Counted from the stretch's first letter, positions 45,680 through 55,106 are shown. The stretch: 64,000 nt of DNA from Granulosicoccus sp964390335 (GCA_964390335.1 CAYMHU010000011.1:34037-98036), one strand, 5' to 3'. Translations and numbers: made by a program. Notes: generated by a model from the sequence alone, not told the origin.

Positions 45680-45746
45680 CGAACACTCACCTGTTTTTCA
45701 AACCCGCGCACAGCGTGAATAAAAACACATAAAGGACACTTTGGCT

Positions 45747-46727
45747 ATGGCAAGACAACATAACAACAGCCGGTCTAAATCAACCAAATCCAAGACTCAA
45801 CGCAGACGTCCTATAGAAGAGAAACTACTCAAAAAATTTGAACGCTATCGACGAAACAAAGTAGTGAACATCAGCGCGATGCGGGATGGTAAAAAAATGG
45901 CTGCTGCATTGCAAGAGTCTGTTAGCAGTGATGAAACGTTTAAGGAACTTCACCCAGCGCACGCCATGTACGCCTTTGCTCAAAACCAATTGTCCATTAT
46001 GGCAGAACAGCTGACCTTGCTAGACGAGCCAGACCGTCTCACTAAAGTGATCTCCAAAATGGAAGAACTGCATTCACCCGGCGGGCCACCGATGAGTCCA
46101 ATCACAACTTCATTCTTTGCTTGCTGGTCGTTGCTCGATTTATCTGTTGGGCTTGCCAAAGAGACGTTCACAACATTATCTATCGCTATTGGGCGACGGT
46201 ACGGCACTTCAAATGTGCTACTAGAATTGATGCAAGCGCTGCAAGATTCTCGGATGGGCATCTACCAGCACGAAGGTGCTCATAACGGCATTATCGTACT
46301 ACGCGAGTTGGTAACAGATAAGGTATATCATTGTTACTGCGCTTCGGGCTACACTGGCGAAGCAGGTCAACTATGGTACGTTCGATTACTGCCGCCACCC
46401 ACACAACAATTTTCGGAACACATTGTGTTTACCACACCGTACCGGTTAGTCGCTCCCGACTCTGATGCTTGGTTGGCGTACTTCGATAGATGCCTAAATG
46501 CTGAAGGTTCAATTGCTAGTCGCACAGATGCCTATGAGTTGCATATGAAATACGGGCCATCACATGACTTCTGGCTGGAGTTCGTGTACGAAGCTTACGT
46601 AAACTATCAACCTGGGGTTATTTTCTTACAAGGATTACCCGATCGCGCGGAAAGCAGACCCTGCTCACCGATTAATCTTGATAAAAGCCAGAGTGAATTG
46701 TTGGAAAGCTTGCTGAATCATGATTGA
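45747..46727 (+). CDS. uncharacterised conserved protein
   Basis: 326 aa from the ATG at 45747, preceded by AAAGGA; a TTG two codons earlier is less likely. The N-terminus is strongly basic with NNSRSKSTKSKTQRRR (nucleic-acid or ribosome binding possible), then a mixed alpha/beta body with many aromatic residues. No family recognised and no catalytic motif identified. It pairs with the DUF6880-like gene upstream and converges with another uncharacterised gene that also has a basic tail. Confidence 0.6.
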   Translation: MARQHNNSRSKSTKSKTQRRRPIEEKLLKKFERYRRNKVVNISAMRDGKKMAAALQESVSSDETFKELHPAHAMYAFAQNQLSIMAEQLTLLDEPDRLTKVISKMEELHSPGGPPMSPITTSFFACWSLLDLSVGLAKETFTTLSIAIGRRYGTSNVLLELMQALQDSRMGIYQHEGAHNGIIVLRELVTDKVYHCYCASGYTGEAGQLWYVRLLPPPTQQFSEHIVFTTPYRLVAPDSDAWLAYFDRCLNAEGSIASRTDAYELHMKYGPSHDFWLEFVYEAYVNYQPGVIFLQGLPDRAESRPCSPINLDKSQSELLESLLNHD

Positions 46728-46757
46728 ATCACGACTTTCGGAACCACTTTCAAACGT

Positions 46758-48776
46758 CTATTTATTTCGCTTTCGAGCCTTTCTGGCTTGCTTGCGTTTT
46801 TGCTTACGTGCTTTTTGATCCACCTTCTTTGTCGGTATAGCACGCGGCGGCGGCTCCATGTAATCTGGCAGCATACCGGGCCCGTCGAGAAACATGCCGG
46901 ACCTGTCCTGTGGTGTTTTAATGTGATCAGGCAGTTTTCCCCCGCTTTCGGCCATCCACGCATCTATCCCTTCCTGTGTTGACGGATCAAAACCAGAGTC
47001 TCTCATATGTGCCAGCAGACTTTTCCCGACACCAAAATTTGCAGGATTTGACAGCGCTTCGCTAAGCCTGCGTTCGGCGTTATCGTCCAGCAAAGCTAAG
47101 CAGGCTTCTGCCGAGACAACACTATACTCACGTTGTAGATAACGAAAGAACGCACGCGTGCTCTCGATAACTGTTTTTGCATCCTCCGAGCCAATGCTGA
47201 CTTTCCGAGGAACGATGTCAAACATGATTTCGTCAAATTCAACCACACCGAGATGCGCAACGCTGGTACTGAAGTAGTTATACGCAAAGGTTTGGATAAC
47301 ATCATTCAACGTTATGCTGGATTGAAACGGTTTGCCTTCCGGTGATTCTAAAAACGCCGCATTCAGAGCCTCGAAATGCTCATAGGGCTCTTCGTCAAAA
47401 TCATCATCAAGTTCGACTAGGCGGTGCAAGGGATACATCAATGAATCCGGTGGATAGCGGTTCTCAGCTGCGCGCTGGTACGGATAAGGTGCGGTAAGCT
47501 CCACCTCCATAGCGCCTTTGAACGTAGCCAGCGAAAACCGCCTAGACACTTCTTTGAAATCTGTCCACGCTTGCTTCCACGGTTTTGGATTTTGCAACGC
47601 CAGTGCCAAAGCCCGGCACAGCCCTTCGATTAAATCCAGATCTTCAACGGTCGCTACCCGCAATTGGCGATCTGATACTGGCAAAAAGAGGTCGGGGTAA
47701 GCTTTGGTATTGGCCACCGTCCATTGATTACTGGCGATTTGCTTGCGACTATGTTTATCCAGTTGTGTAGCTGGAATGAAATTCACAGAGCGATGCTCGG
47801 GAAGCTGTACCGCTAAACCCATCTCGATACTATCGATAAAACTCATGTACTGACGGTACCTATCCAGCGAATCGAACAGCACAAATCCGTAGTTCGTTTC
47901 TTCCTGACCAATTATCGTTAATACAGCATGTTCAAGGTTGTGAGCCGGTATGCTCACGCCAATCAAAAAAGCATCACTGGGAACAATCTTCCAAGGTGCC
48001 AACGCGTACAGTTTGGCCGTTGCCTCAAAAAACGCTTCGATCGCAGCTGGCGGCAAACCGGCTGATAAGTAGCTCAACGACTCCAACTGACCTTGTTCGC
48101 TGAGGTGTTCCGCCATTGAATTCATAACCTCATCCAGCTCAGGCGTTGCTCCTACAACGATGTTCAACTCTGGGAACTCATCAGCTAACGCATTCTGCAC
48201 TTCCTCAGTTGACACCCGTACACGTTGTGGTGGTATTCGAGAACCCGCCTTTGGTTTCAGAATGGTTTCGCTCAACGATACAGCGATATCTTTTATCGCC
48301 TCGCCCGGTTCGAATATTTCAAATCCAACAACAAAGCGTTCGTTATCCAACCATAAGATGGCCTCAGGTTGGTATGCAGGTGTTTCGCCATCTTCCTGAA
48401 CTTGGGCAGGCAACGACACAATGCCGCCCACCCATTCGATAATGTCGTCGGCATCATTGGCGTTCGTGTTACGTTCTGCAAATGACAATAGCTGTGGCGA
48501 TACATTCCAACGCTGACCCGCTTGATTCATGACACCAACGGTTTTTTTATTGATCTTGATAACGAAGCCACTGACCAAACTCCCTGATTTGTCGGTGAAC
48601 TGAACTTCATCACCCGGTTTAAATTGAGCAATAGCAATGCGATGAGCTTCAGCTCTAATGTGAGTGATACGATCAGCAATCACCTCATTGAGCTTTAACA
48701 ACGCTTGCTCATCAAGCAACTCGATTGCGTCTAGTATGGAGTTTAGGTCGGTTGAAGTTGATGAGTCATCTGGCAT
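46758..48776 (-). CDS. uncharacterised protein with small beta-barrel N-terminus and basic tail
   Basis: 672 aa. Residues about 50-95 read as a small SH3-like barrel (FKPGDEVQFTDKSG, GFVIKINKKTVGVM, GQRWNVSPQLL), a module often seen at the start of bacterial proteins with metal or nucleic-acid functions. The middle (about 115-600) contains two mixed domains without a recognised family. The C-terminus ends in a dense Lys/Arg tail after PPPRAIPTKKVDQ. Cytoplasmic. It converges with two other uncharacterised genes, one of which has a basic N-terminus. Confidence 0.65.
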   Translation of the reverse strand: MPDDSSTSTDLNSILDAIELLDEQALLKLNEVIADRITHIRAEAHRIAIAQFKPGDEVQFTDKSGSLVSGFVIKINKKTVGVMNQAGQRWNVSPQLLSFAERNTNANDADDIIEWVGGIVSLPAQVQEDGETPAYQPEAILWLDNERFVVGFEIFEPGEAIKDIAVSLSETILKPKAGSRIPPQRVRVSTEEVQNALADEFPELNIVVGATPELDEVMNSMAEHLSEQGQLESLSYLSAGLPPAAIEAFFEATAKLYALAPWKIVPSDAFLIGVSIPAHNLEHAVLTIIGQEETNYGFVLFDSLDRYRQYMSFIDSIEMGLAVQLPEHRSVNFIPATQLDKHSRKQIASNQWTVANTKAYPDLFLPVSDRQLRVATVEDLDLIEGLCRALALALQNPKPWKQAWTDFKEVSRRFSLATFKGAMEVELTAPYPYQRAAENRYPPDSLMYPLHRLVELDDDFDEEPYEHFEALNAAFLESPEGKPFQSSITLNDVIQTFAYNYFSTSVAHLGVVEFDEIMFDIVPRKVSIGSEDAKTVIESTRAFFRYLQREYSVVSAEACLALLDDNAERRLSEALSNPANFGVGKSLLAHMRDSGFDPSTQEGIDAWMAESGGKLPDHIKTPQDRSGMFLDGPGMLPDYMEPPPRAIPTKKVDQKARKQKRKQARKARKRNK

Positions 48777-48989
48777 ACGGGTTAGTAACTAAGCTTGGCA
48801 AGTGGAATATACCGACCAATAGGGTAACACAGACAGTTCTGACGCTTATAGACGAAGCTGATACTGCAAATAGTTGGAAATTTGCATTTCACGCCACCCA
48901 ATGATCGTTTCGTCGCAAATAACAGGATTTCGTTCCATCCGTGCCGTAATGTAAGCACGCACTTTACGAAAACAACATCGAAGAACGAC

Positions 48990-49229
48990 ATGAAACACCT
49001 AACATCAAAAGCAGCTTTAACATGCAGTACATTATTTTTCGCAGGCATTGCTTCAGCTGCCACACTCACCCTTAATTTGGAAAACATCCAAGTTAACAAC
49101 GGAAAAATTCGAAAACAACTCTGTCGGTGTTCAACGCTGAAGCTTTACAAGACGGACCAATTGCTTATTGCACACTTCCCTATCATTTGCCACTGGGTTT
49201 TCATGGAAAATTTGTTAAGGCGGCTTAGC
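48990..49229 (+). pseudogene. remnant of DUF2141-like exported protein
   Basis: An ATG at 48990 starts a good signal peptide (MKHLTSKAALTCSTLFF, cleavage near ASAA), then TLTLNLENIQVNNGKIR, which resembles the start of DUF2141 proteins. After about residue 46 the expected sequence continues only in the +1 frame (LSVFNAEALQDGPIAYCTLP), ending at a stop near 49229. So there is a frameshift and loss of most of the domain. The next decayed gene follows directly. Confidence 0.5.
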
Positions 49230-49470
49230 CACACAGACCCTGAGTATTACCCTTTACCGCTATTCGTGATTGTCACAGCGTTTACATAACACGCCATAGA
49301 GGCATTTGAGTTTGCTGCCGTTGACTACGTGGTGAAACCCGTCACGGCAAAAAGAATGGAAGCTACCATCGAGCGCCTTAAGCTGCAGATGAATTCACGT
49401 GTACTCGCTCAGGCGCCGGAAGCGATCAACGACAAAATCATTAAATTACTGACACAAGATGGTAAATGGT
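49222..49470 (+). pseudogene. remnant of a LytTR-type response regulator
   Basis: The frame reads PLPLFVIVTAFT, TAA at 49287-49289, then HAIEAFEFAAVDYVVKPVTAKRMEATIERLK. This is the end of a receiver domain (strand with VTAF, then AFE-AAVDY-LKPV, where the Lys is the conserved receiver Lys) as in AlgR/LytTR regulators. The in-frame stop replaces a residue in the TAFDE-A segment, the receiver N-terminus with the phospho-Asp is missing, and no LytTR domain follows. It is clearly non-functional. Confidence 0.7.
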
Positions 49471-49497
49471 TGAGGTTTTTAGGGTGCTACCCATGGA

Positions 49498-49974
49498 CTA
49501 TTTGTATTGCGCCGAAGTGATAAATTCTCCGAAACTCTCGCACCATACAATAACGCTTGTGTATTCTGAAGGATTGATGTCGGGCGGAACTGACACCAGA
49601 AAGTTGTTGAATGTTTTGACATCGCCAACCAACGCCATTTCAGGTTTTAGTCGATTGAAGTCGGCCTCTGTTTCTACAAATTCCGGAGACAGGTAAAGTT
49701 TGTAATCCGGTCCCGGTGCCAATTTACCCATATGGGAAATGGACTTCTCGCCAATCGATACGGAACCTTCTCCCCAGTGCAATCTGTCACTGCCCTGCAA
49801 ATCACGACGAAACTCAGCCTGATAGTTAGCCGACTCAGCCACATTGCTCACTTCAGTCTCAGTTGGTGCATCGGGTGCAATCAAAATGGGAAGCGCGTAG
49901 ATGCCAGCGGCAAAACCGGCAGCCGCGACGATGCCGTGAGAACCGAGCAGAAGAATGACATTGCGAAGTTTCAT
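49498..49974 (-). CDS. exported DM13-domain protein
   Basis: 158 aa from the ATG at 49974, preceded by AGAGGA; the open frame upstream is not gene-like. One N-terminal membrane/signal segment (about 5-28) is followed by a DM13 domain (about 48-155) with LHWGEGSVSIG, PGPDYKLYLSPEFV, KTFNNFLVSVPPDIN and YTSVIVWCESFGEFITSAQ. The single Cys in VWCESF is the family's conserved Cys. DM13 is a proposed electron-transfer or cell-surface module. It lies divergent from the exported MsrB, a possible redox neighbourhood. Confidence 0.85.
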   Translation of the reverse strand: MKLRNVILLLGSHGIVAAAGFAAGIYALPILIAPDAPTETEVSNVAESANYQAEFRRDLQGSDRLHWGEGSVSIGEKSISHMGKLAPGPDYKLYLSPEFVETEADFNRLKPEMALVGDVKTFNNFLVSVPPDINPSEYTSVIVWCESFGEFITSAQYK

Positions 49975-50301
49975 GTGATTTCCTCTTTTTATATGTGGTG
50001 GCGTTTTTTGAATGCTGATATTGTGATGTTGTTTTTTAGCAACCACAAAACCCTTACACCCGCTTAGCAAAGTATACCGTTGTGTAAGAATTTTGTTGTT
50101 TTTTAAACGTATCATCGCGCCGGAGCGGGTAAACGTGAGAAAAACGGACCTGGTAGCCTGCATTGGAACTGCGAAATATGGGTTTTGGGCGTTTCCACTC
50201 AACATTGCAAGGGAACCATTCGACCTATTCCGATTCTTAATTTACGTGTCTGGACCGAGCGCCAGTAGTCATTCATTCGGATACGCCATGAGGGGTTGTA
50301 A
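49975..50301. other. intergenic region between divergent DM13 and msrB genes
   Basis: 327 bp with no credible gene; open frames here lack ribosome sites and family sequence. It must hold both promoters. A TATACT (minus strand, 50071-50076) could be a -10 for the DM13 gene, but no matching -35 is evident. Nothing else recognised. Confidence 0.5.
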
Positions 50302-50934
50302 GTGAATTTATTCAGTGCAGTTGTTATTCTTTGTTTAGGATTGGGTCTGGCTGCGTCAATCGTCTTAAAGCCAAGCTTTTCAAACAGTACTCCAACGGCA
50401 CCCGACAATATCGAGAAGTCGGTTCAGGACACTCACATGAATATCAAATCAGCATCAACACCACCTGCCGAGTACGATGCGGGCAATTTTGTAAAACCTT
50501 CAGATGCTGAGTTGAAAAAAAACCTCTCGCGAATAGCCTACAATGTAACGCAGAAAGACGGAACAGAACGCGCATTCTCAAACGCAATGCACAAAGAAAA
50601 GCGAGCCGGATTGTACGTTGACGTGGTTTCTGGTGAGCCACTTTTCTCATCGGTTGATAAATATGATTCCGGTACTGGCTGGCCCAGTTTCAGCCGACCC
50701 ATAGTCGACAATGCACTGATAGAAAAAGAAGATCGCTCATTGCTGGGGATTCGAACTGAAATTCGTAGCAAGCTTGCTGACTCACACCTCGGCCATGTTT
50801 TTACAGATGGGCCTGCACCGACGGGCTTGCGCTACTGCATGAACGCGGCGGCTATGCGTTTTATACCACTGGAACAAATGGCTGATGCAGGCTATAGCAA
50901 ATATATTAGTAGCGTCGAAGGCCCTGCTTCCTAA
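50302..50934 (+). CDS. msrB: exported peptide-methionine (R)-S-oxide reductase
   Basis: 210 aa, GTG start at 50302 after AGGGG. An N-terminal membrane anchor or signal (about 3-22) is followed by a linker and the MsrB domain (about 70-205). It has GLYVDVVSGEPLFSS, YDSGTGWPSF, HLGHVFTDGPAPTGLRYCMNAAAMRF with the catalytic Cys179. The two CxxC zinc motifs of the zinc-type enzymes are absent, so this is the zinc-free form. It reduces methionine-R-sulfoxide in envelope proteins. Its likely redox partner is not encoded nearby. Confidence 0.93.
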   Translation: MNLFSAVVILCLGLGLAASIVLKPSFSNSTPTAPDNIEKSVQDTHMNIKSASTPPAEYDAGNFVKPSDAELKKNLSRIAYNVTQKDGTERAFSNAMHKEKRAGLYVDVVSGEPLFSSVDKYDSGTGWPSFSRPIVDNALIEKEDRSLLGIRTEIRSKLADSHLGHVFTDGPAPTGLRYCMNAAAMRFIPLEQMADAGYSKYISSVEGPAS

Positions 50935-51006
50935 AAAGGCTGAAATCCAACACCTGCAAATGAAGCCGATTACGTAAATCTTTTGAAGCTAGTGCGTTAA
51001 GAAGCG

Positions 51007-51936
51007 TTAGCTGTAGCGCTGATGCGATAACTCAGCCAATTGAACCAAGGTTGTGAGGGTTTGATTTAGTGGTGCAGCTATGCCAGCCTGTTCAGCGATA
51101 CTGGCAATTGCACCATTCAATGCATCCACCTCAGTGCGACGTTTCGCATACAAGTCTTGCAACATAGACGGTATGTGATCGCCATGTTGCGTGCACGAAA
51201 GTTCAATTAGATCGTAGACGCGATTAATATCGAAATCTATTTTTTGGGATTGTGCAACTCGTGCTACTTCATCAGCAGTGTCACGCGCCATCTGTTTTGC
51301 ACCTGGAGAATCTTCTATACACCCTGGCCTGCCATGCGATAGCGCACACAGAGCGTTCATACCCGCATTAAACGCCACTTTCTCCCAAATGCGCTTATGG
51401 ATGTTGGCGTCGTGCTGCAGCTCAATACCACTTTGTAGGAATGCGTCGGCAATCTGCTTCGCGATTATCGAGTCATTATGTTTGGAGGCGTTACCGAAAT
51501 AACTACTGCCTTGGCCTTTGCATGCGACAACACCCGGTGCAAGCTTATCCACTGGCATCATAGACATTCCAATCCATATTCTGTCTATCGGTAAGTGAGT
51601 TGCAATATTCTCAGCGTTACCCAAACCATTTTGCAAACTGAGCACCTGCGTGTTTGCATCGATACGATCAGCAATGCTGGCCATAGCTTCGCGAGTCTGA
51701 AACGCTTTGGTGAATACCAAAACCACTTCAACGCCGCGCTCCATATTGGCCGGCGCCAGCGCCTGTACCGAGACTTTGTGTTCTTCGGTCGGCGTGTGTA
51801 AAACTAATTTATTGGCGGCAATAGCGTCACGGTGAGCCTTGTTAGTAGTCAGCAGCTGCACCTTATGGCCATGCATGGCCAATAAACCTCCAAACCAAGA
51901 TCCCATTGCACCAGCACCCAGAATTGCAATACGCAT
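51007..51936 (-). CDS. 2-dehydropantoate 2-reductase family protein
   Basis: 309 aa from the ATG at 51936; the open frame upstream is not family-like. The N-terminal NAD(P) site reads MRIAILGAGAMGSWFGGLLA, followed by VVLVFTKAFQT and LQNGLGNAENI. The C-terminal ApbA domain has KRIWEKVAFNAGMNALCAL and the SMLQDLYAKRRTEVDALNGAI stretch with conserved Lys/Arg and Glu. Ketopantoate reductase (coenzyme A pathway) is the family default, but many paralogues act on other 2-oxo acids, so panE is not asserted. Divergent from a class II aldolase gene. Confidence 0.85.
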   Translation of the reverse strand: MRIAILGAGAMGSWFGGLLAMHGHKVQLLTTNKAHRDAIAANKLVLHTPTEEHKVSVQALAPANMERGVEVVLVFTKAFQTREAMASIADRIDANTQVLSLQNGLGNAENIATHLPIDRIWIGMSMMPVDKLAPGVVACKGQGSSYFGNASKHNDSIIAKQIADAFLQSGIELQHDANIHKRIWEKVAFNAGMNALCALSHGRPGCIEDSPGAKQMARDTADEVARVAQSQKIDFDINRVYDLIELSCTQHGDHIPSMLQDLYAKRRTEVDALNGAIASIAEQAGIAAPLNQTLTTLVQLAELSHQRYS

Positions 51937-52136
51937 TCTTACGACCCTTTTTTGCGCCGAATTGTACCGAGTGACGCTTAAGCTCTTGCGCAAGCCCTAC
52001 CGAGTGCGTTAGAACTAGCACAGGCTACGGTACAATCAGCTAAAGTTAGAACGCCGCTGTAAACCGGACACTATCCAAATTGCAGCAATCCTCGTTGAAT
52101 ATACTGTTGAATATACTTAAGGGAAGGTTACTACTC

Positions 52137-52970
52137 ATGTCCACTGCCAGCAAGACAAAAAAATCTTCCGCCGGACAATCCAAATTACACTCGATGGAAG
52201 CTCAGTCGTCTCATTACAGCGAAATTGAATGGGAAACGCGCGTCGACTTGGCAGCCGCTTATCGACTGGTGCACTACTACGGATGGACATCCCAAGTTTA
52301 TAACCACATCACTGCTCGCATTCCAGGAACAGAACACTTGCTCATTAACCCATTTGGTCACGGCTACGACGAAATTCGACCAGATAATTTAGTCAAGATT
52401 GATATCGATGGTAATAAGCTTGACGATAACCCGTTTCCGATCAATGCAGCTGGCTACACAATACATTCAGCCATACATGCCGCGCGTCCAGATTTGCAAT
52501 GCGTATTGCACACACATTCGCAAAACGCGACCGCTATCTGCTGTTTAGAAGAAGGCTTTATACCTTTAACGCAAATGGGATGCATGTTCCATGAGCGAAT
52601 TGGCACGCATGAGTTTGAAGGTATTGCACTTGATTTAGCAGAGCGAGAAACCATCGTGCGTGACTTGGGCCAAGATAAACACACCATGTTGTTATACAAC
52701 CACGGAATTCTTATTTGCGGACAAAGTATCGCGCATGCCTTTACTCGCCTATACCACTTTGAAGATTGTGCTGGCGTACAACTCAAGGCCATGGCAGCAG
52801 TAGCCGGTGGCGCAACGCTGAAAAGACCCAACCCAACTGTTGTAGAAAAAACTCGAGAACAATTTGAAAGCGGTGCTTCGCAAGGTGGGGCGGAAGTTTT
52901 GTTACCGGAATGGCCAGCTTATCTACGGTTGTTGGATAGAGTTGATCCAGGGTGGCGAAGCGCCAGTTAA
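52137..52970 (+). CDS. class II aldolase/adducin family protein
   Basis: 277 aa from the ATG at 52137, which follows GGAAGG; the frame opens at a TTG at 52080. Class II aldolase fold: LVHYYGWTSQVYNHITARIPG, LINPFGHGYDEI, metal-binding VLHTHSQNATA with the His pair, and LLYNHGILICG. Proteins of this type next to ketopantoate-reductase-like genes are usually annotated only to family level, and the substrate is unknown. It lacks the sugar-phosphate-binding features needed to call fuculose or ribulose phosphate enzymes. Four residues near the N-terminus are Lys/Ser rich. Confidence 0.85.
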   Translation: MSTASKTKKSSAGQSKLHSMEAQSSHYSEIEWETRVDLAAAYRLVHYYGWTSQVYNHITARIPGTEHLLINPFGHGYDEIRPDNLVKIDIDGNKLDDNPFPINAAGYTIHSAIHAARPDLQCVLHTHSQNATAICCLEEGFIPLTQMGCMFHERIGTHEFEGIALDLAERETIVRDLGQDKHTMLLYNHGILICGQSIAHAFTRLYHFEDCAGVQLKAMAAVAGGATLKRPNPTVVEKTREQFESGASQGGAEVLLPEWPAYLRLLDRVDPGWRSAS

Positions 52971-53013
52971 GTGCAAAACAAGTAGTCAGTGTGATCGTAA
53001 ACTGTCATCAATC

Positions 53014-54381
53014 ATGGAGAACCCATACCCCAGAATGGTAAAGAGAAATTTAAACCCTGTGTCTTGGCGATCGATAGCTGCATTAATAACACTCATCAAC
53101 CTCTTTGCTGCATTCGCATCAGTGCAAGCAGCGCCTCGTACCGGCTATATCCTTATTGATGCAAATAGTGGTAAACAGTTAGCCGCTAAAAATGCTGATA
53201 CGGCCTTTATGCCTGCTTCTACAATGAAGCTTGTGACGATGCTGTCTGCACTGGATCATCTAGGCCCAGATCATCGCTTCGAGACATCGCTTTATTTCAC
53301 CGGCGAACTCAACGACTCCATGCTCGAAGGTGACCTTGTGCTGCACGGCAACGGCGATGTCGAACTGGATCTTAACGATCTTATGCACATGGTTTTAAGG
53401 TTACGTGAGCTGGGCATGCGTCAAATTAAGGGCCGGTTTCTTATCTCGGATGATTCATTCTTAAAGGTCAATGAGATAAACCCCAAACAACCACTGGACG
53501 CACCCTACAATGCAGGGGTTGGCCCCTTGTCGCTGGCTTTTGGCAGAGTAAAATTGCGCTCAAAAGATGGAGGCAGCTTCTTCGCCAACCCAACGTTGGT
53601 CGAGCGTGGACCAGCTTGGCAGATCGCTTCAGAGCGAGAGGGTAAGCGTTATCGGCAGTTACCCGTTCGCGATGTAGGCATGCACACGGCACTTAGCCTA
53701 CGCCGGATTGCGGGCGAACTGGGTATGGAGCTGCCCATGCCCGAAAGAGGCACCACTAACAATCCATTACTGGAAATTAAGACAATACAAAGCAAACGTC
53801 TGATCGAGATTATCGAAGGCATGATGGTGTATTCCAATAACCAAATAGCCGAAACCGTTGGTCTCGCTACTGCTCACGCACTTGAATTATCCCCTCAATC
53901 ACTCGAAGACAGTGCAGCAAAACTTTGGCAAGATCTAATAACTCGATTACCCGAAACGAATTGGCAAGGATTTCGTATCACCAATCATTCCGGCCTTGAC
54001 GCCCAGGCTCGCGCCACACCGGCGCAACTTGCTGCACTCTTGCAATACGGTCTAGAACGTTTTCACTTACCCCATCTTCTCCCCGCGAATGCATGGTCCG
54101 GTTCTTTATCACGACGACTCGTTGAAGAACAACACTTGCAACGCATCTGGGCCAAAACAGGGTCGATCGATTTTGCTGTAGCGCTTGCAGGTTTTGTGAT
54201 ACCCAAAAGTGGCGGACTATGGCTATTCGCAATCATCAGCGATGACCCAGAAAGGCGTGCCGCTTATGATGCTATGCCTAAACCCAGCACAGAGATACAC
54301 GAAGAGGTTAAACGCTGGGACCACGATATAAAAGCACAGCACGACGACCTTCTACGAAGATGGCTTAACGGCACCTTTTAA
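53014..54381 (+). CDS. dacB: D-alanyl-D-alanine carboxypeptidase/endopeptidase (PBP4 type)
   Basis: 455 aa from the ATG at 53014; a second in-frame ATG at 53035 is possible, and neither has a strong ribosome site. A signal peptide (cleavage near VQAA) precedes a peptidase S13 fold. Active-site motifs: Ser69-x-x-Lys72 in ASTMK, Ser274-x-Asn in YSNNQ, and Lys381-Thr-Gly in AKTGSID. It trims or cleaves peptidoglycan peptides in the periplasm. It is slightly shorter than E. coli DacB (477), mainly in the inserted domains. It follows the aldolase gene by 43 bp but has no functional link to it. Confidence 0.92.
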   Translation: MENPYPRMVKRNLNPVSWRSIAALITLINLFAAFASVQAAPRTGYILIDANSGKQLAAKNADTAFMPASTMKLVTMLSALDHLGPDHRFETSLYFTGELNDSMLEGDLVLHGNGDVELDLNDLMHMVLRLRELGMRQIKGRFLISDDSFLKVNEINPKQPLDAPYNAGVGPLSLAFGRVKLRSKDGGSFFANPTLVERGPAWQIASEREGKRYRQLPVRDVGMHTALSLRRIAGELGMELPMPERGTTNNPLLEIKTIQSKRLIEIIEGMMVYSNNQIAETVGLATAHALELSPQSLEDSAAKLWQDLITRLPETNWQGFRITNHSGLDAQARATPAQLAALLQYGLERFHLPHLLPANAWSGSLSRRLVEEQHLQRIWAKTGSIDFAVALAGFVIPKSGGLWLFAIISDDPERRAAYDAMPKPSTEIHEEVKRWDHDIKAQHDDLLRRWLNGTF

Positions 54382-54496
54382 GATAGGCAGTGCTGATAGT
54401 TTAAACGAGTAATGCGACAGTCATACTGAATTAAAAACTATAATGTCGCTAGCGGCTTAATCGATGCCCAACACCGAAATTCAACGGAGAAAAAAC

Positions 54497-54907
54497 ATGT
54501 ACAGTAAAATACTGGTCCCAATGGCGCTAGATCACGCATTGTCGCCAAAAACGCTTGCCATTGCCCAGCAGCTCAGCACCGAGGGGGCAGAAATTATTGC
54601 ACTGCACGTTTACGAATCCCTGCCTAACACGGTAAGCGTCCACATCGATGAAACGACATTGAAAAAAGAATTTGAGTACGCAAGAAAACAATTGCATGAA
54701 AAAATTGCTGGTATTGACGGCGTCAAACCAGAGCTGATCAAGGGTCACACCTATCGAACCATCATTAACTACGCGAGCGAAAATAATATCGACTGCATCG
54801 TCATGGGATCACATAATCCAAGCTTGAGTGACTATCTACTGGGCTCTACCGCCGCACGTGTTGTACGACATGCGCGCTGTGCAGTTCATGTGCATCGGTC
54901 TTCGTAA
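54497..54907 (+). CDS. universal stress protein
   Basis: 136 aa from the ATG at 54497, preceded by GGAG. UspA fold: YSKILVPMALDHALSPKTLAIA at the start and CIVMGSHNPSLSDYLLGSTAARVVRHA near the end, corresponding to the G-x2-G-x9-G-S/T nucleotide loop but with Asn in place of the second Gly. That may weaken ATP binding. Single-domain cytoplasmic protein, monocistronic. Confidence 0.9.
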   Translation: MYSKILVPMALDHALSPKTLAIAQQLSTEGAEIIALHVYESLPNTVSVHIDETTLKKEFEYARKQLHEKIAGIDGVKPELIKGHTYRTIINYASENNIDCIVMGSHNPSLSDYLLGSTAARVVRHARCAVHVHRSS

Positions 54908-55009
54908 CAACGGTTTGTATAAATGGACCGGACCATAGCCCCCTGTTGCGACAGGTTCCAAAATCCACAGATTCATGGATGATATAGCTGAAAGGGTATA
55001 ACATTTTTC

Positions 55010-55106
55010 TGAACGCACAGAAAACAGATATTAATAACGATTCTGGCACAAGAATTTGATCCTAAAACCGACTCAATCAACGAAGTGGATCTGGCACTTA
55101 GCGCCG
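55010..55106 (+). pseudogene. fragment of a second PLP decarboxylase copy
   Basis: Bases 55036-55106 align without gaps to 59914-59984 in the intact decarboxylase gene, with 13 mismatches in 71 (about 82% identity by eye). The encoded peptide ILAQEFDPKTDSINEVDLAL parallels ILAQGFDLEAASIEEVELAL. Weaker similarity, with one small indel, extends left to about 55010 (AACAG-TATTA--AACG). Nothing before or after matches, so it is an isolated scrap of a duplicated or formerly adjacent paralogue. The surrounding 54908-55209 holds no other recognisable feature. Confidence 0.75.

Noticed and set aside
49471..49530. Plus-strand frame with LPMDYLYCAE could be the start of a LytTR DNA-binding domain after the receiver remnant
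   Set aside because: It lies in another frame and overlaps the conserved C-terminus of the minus-strand DM13 protein, so the resemblance may be chance.
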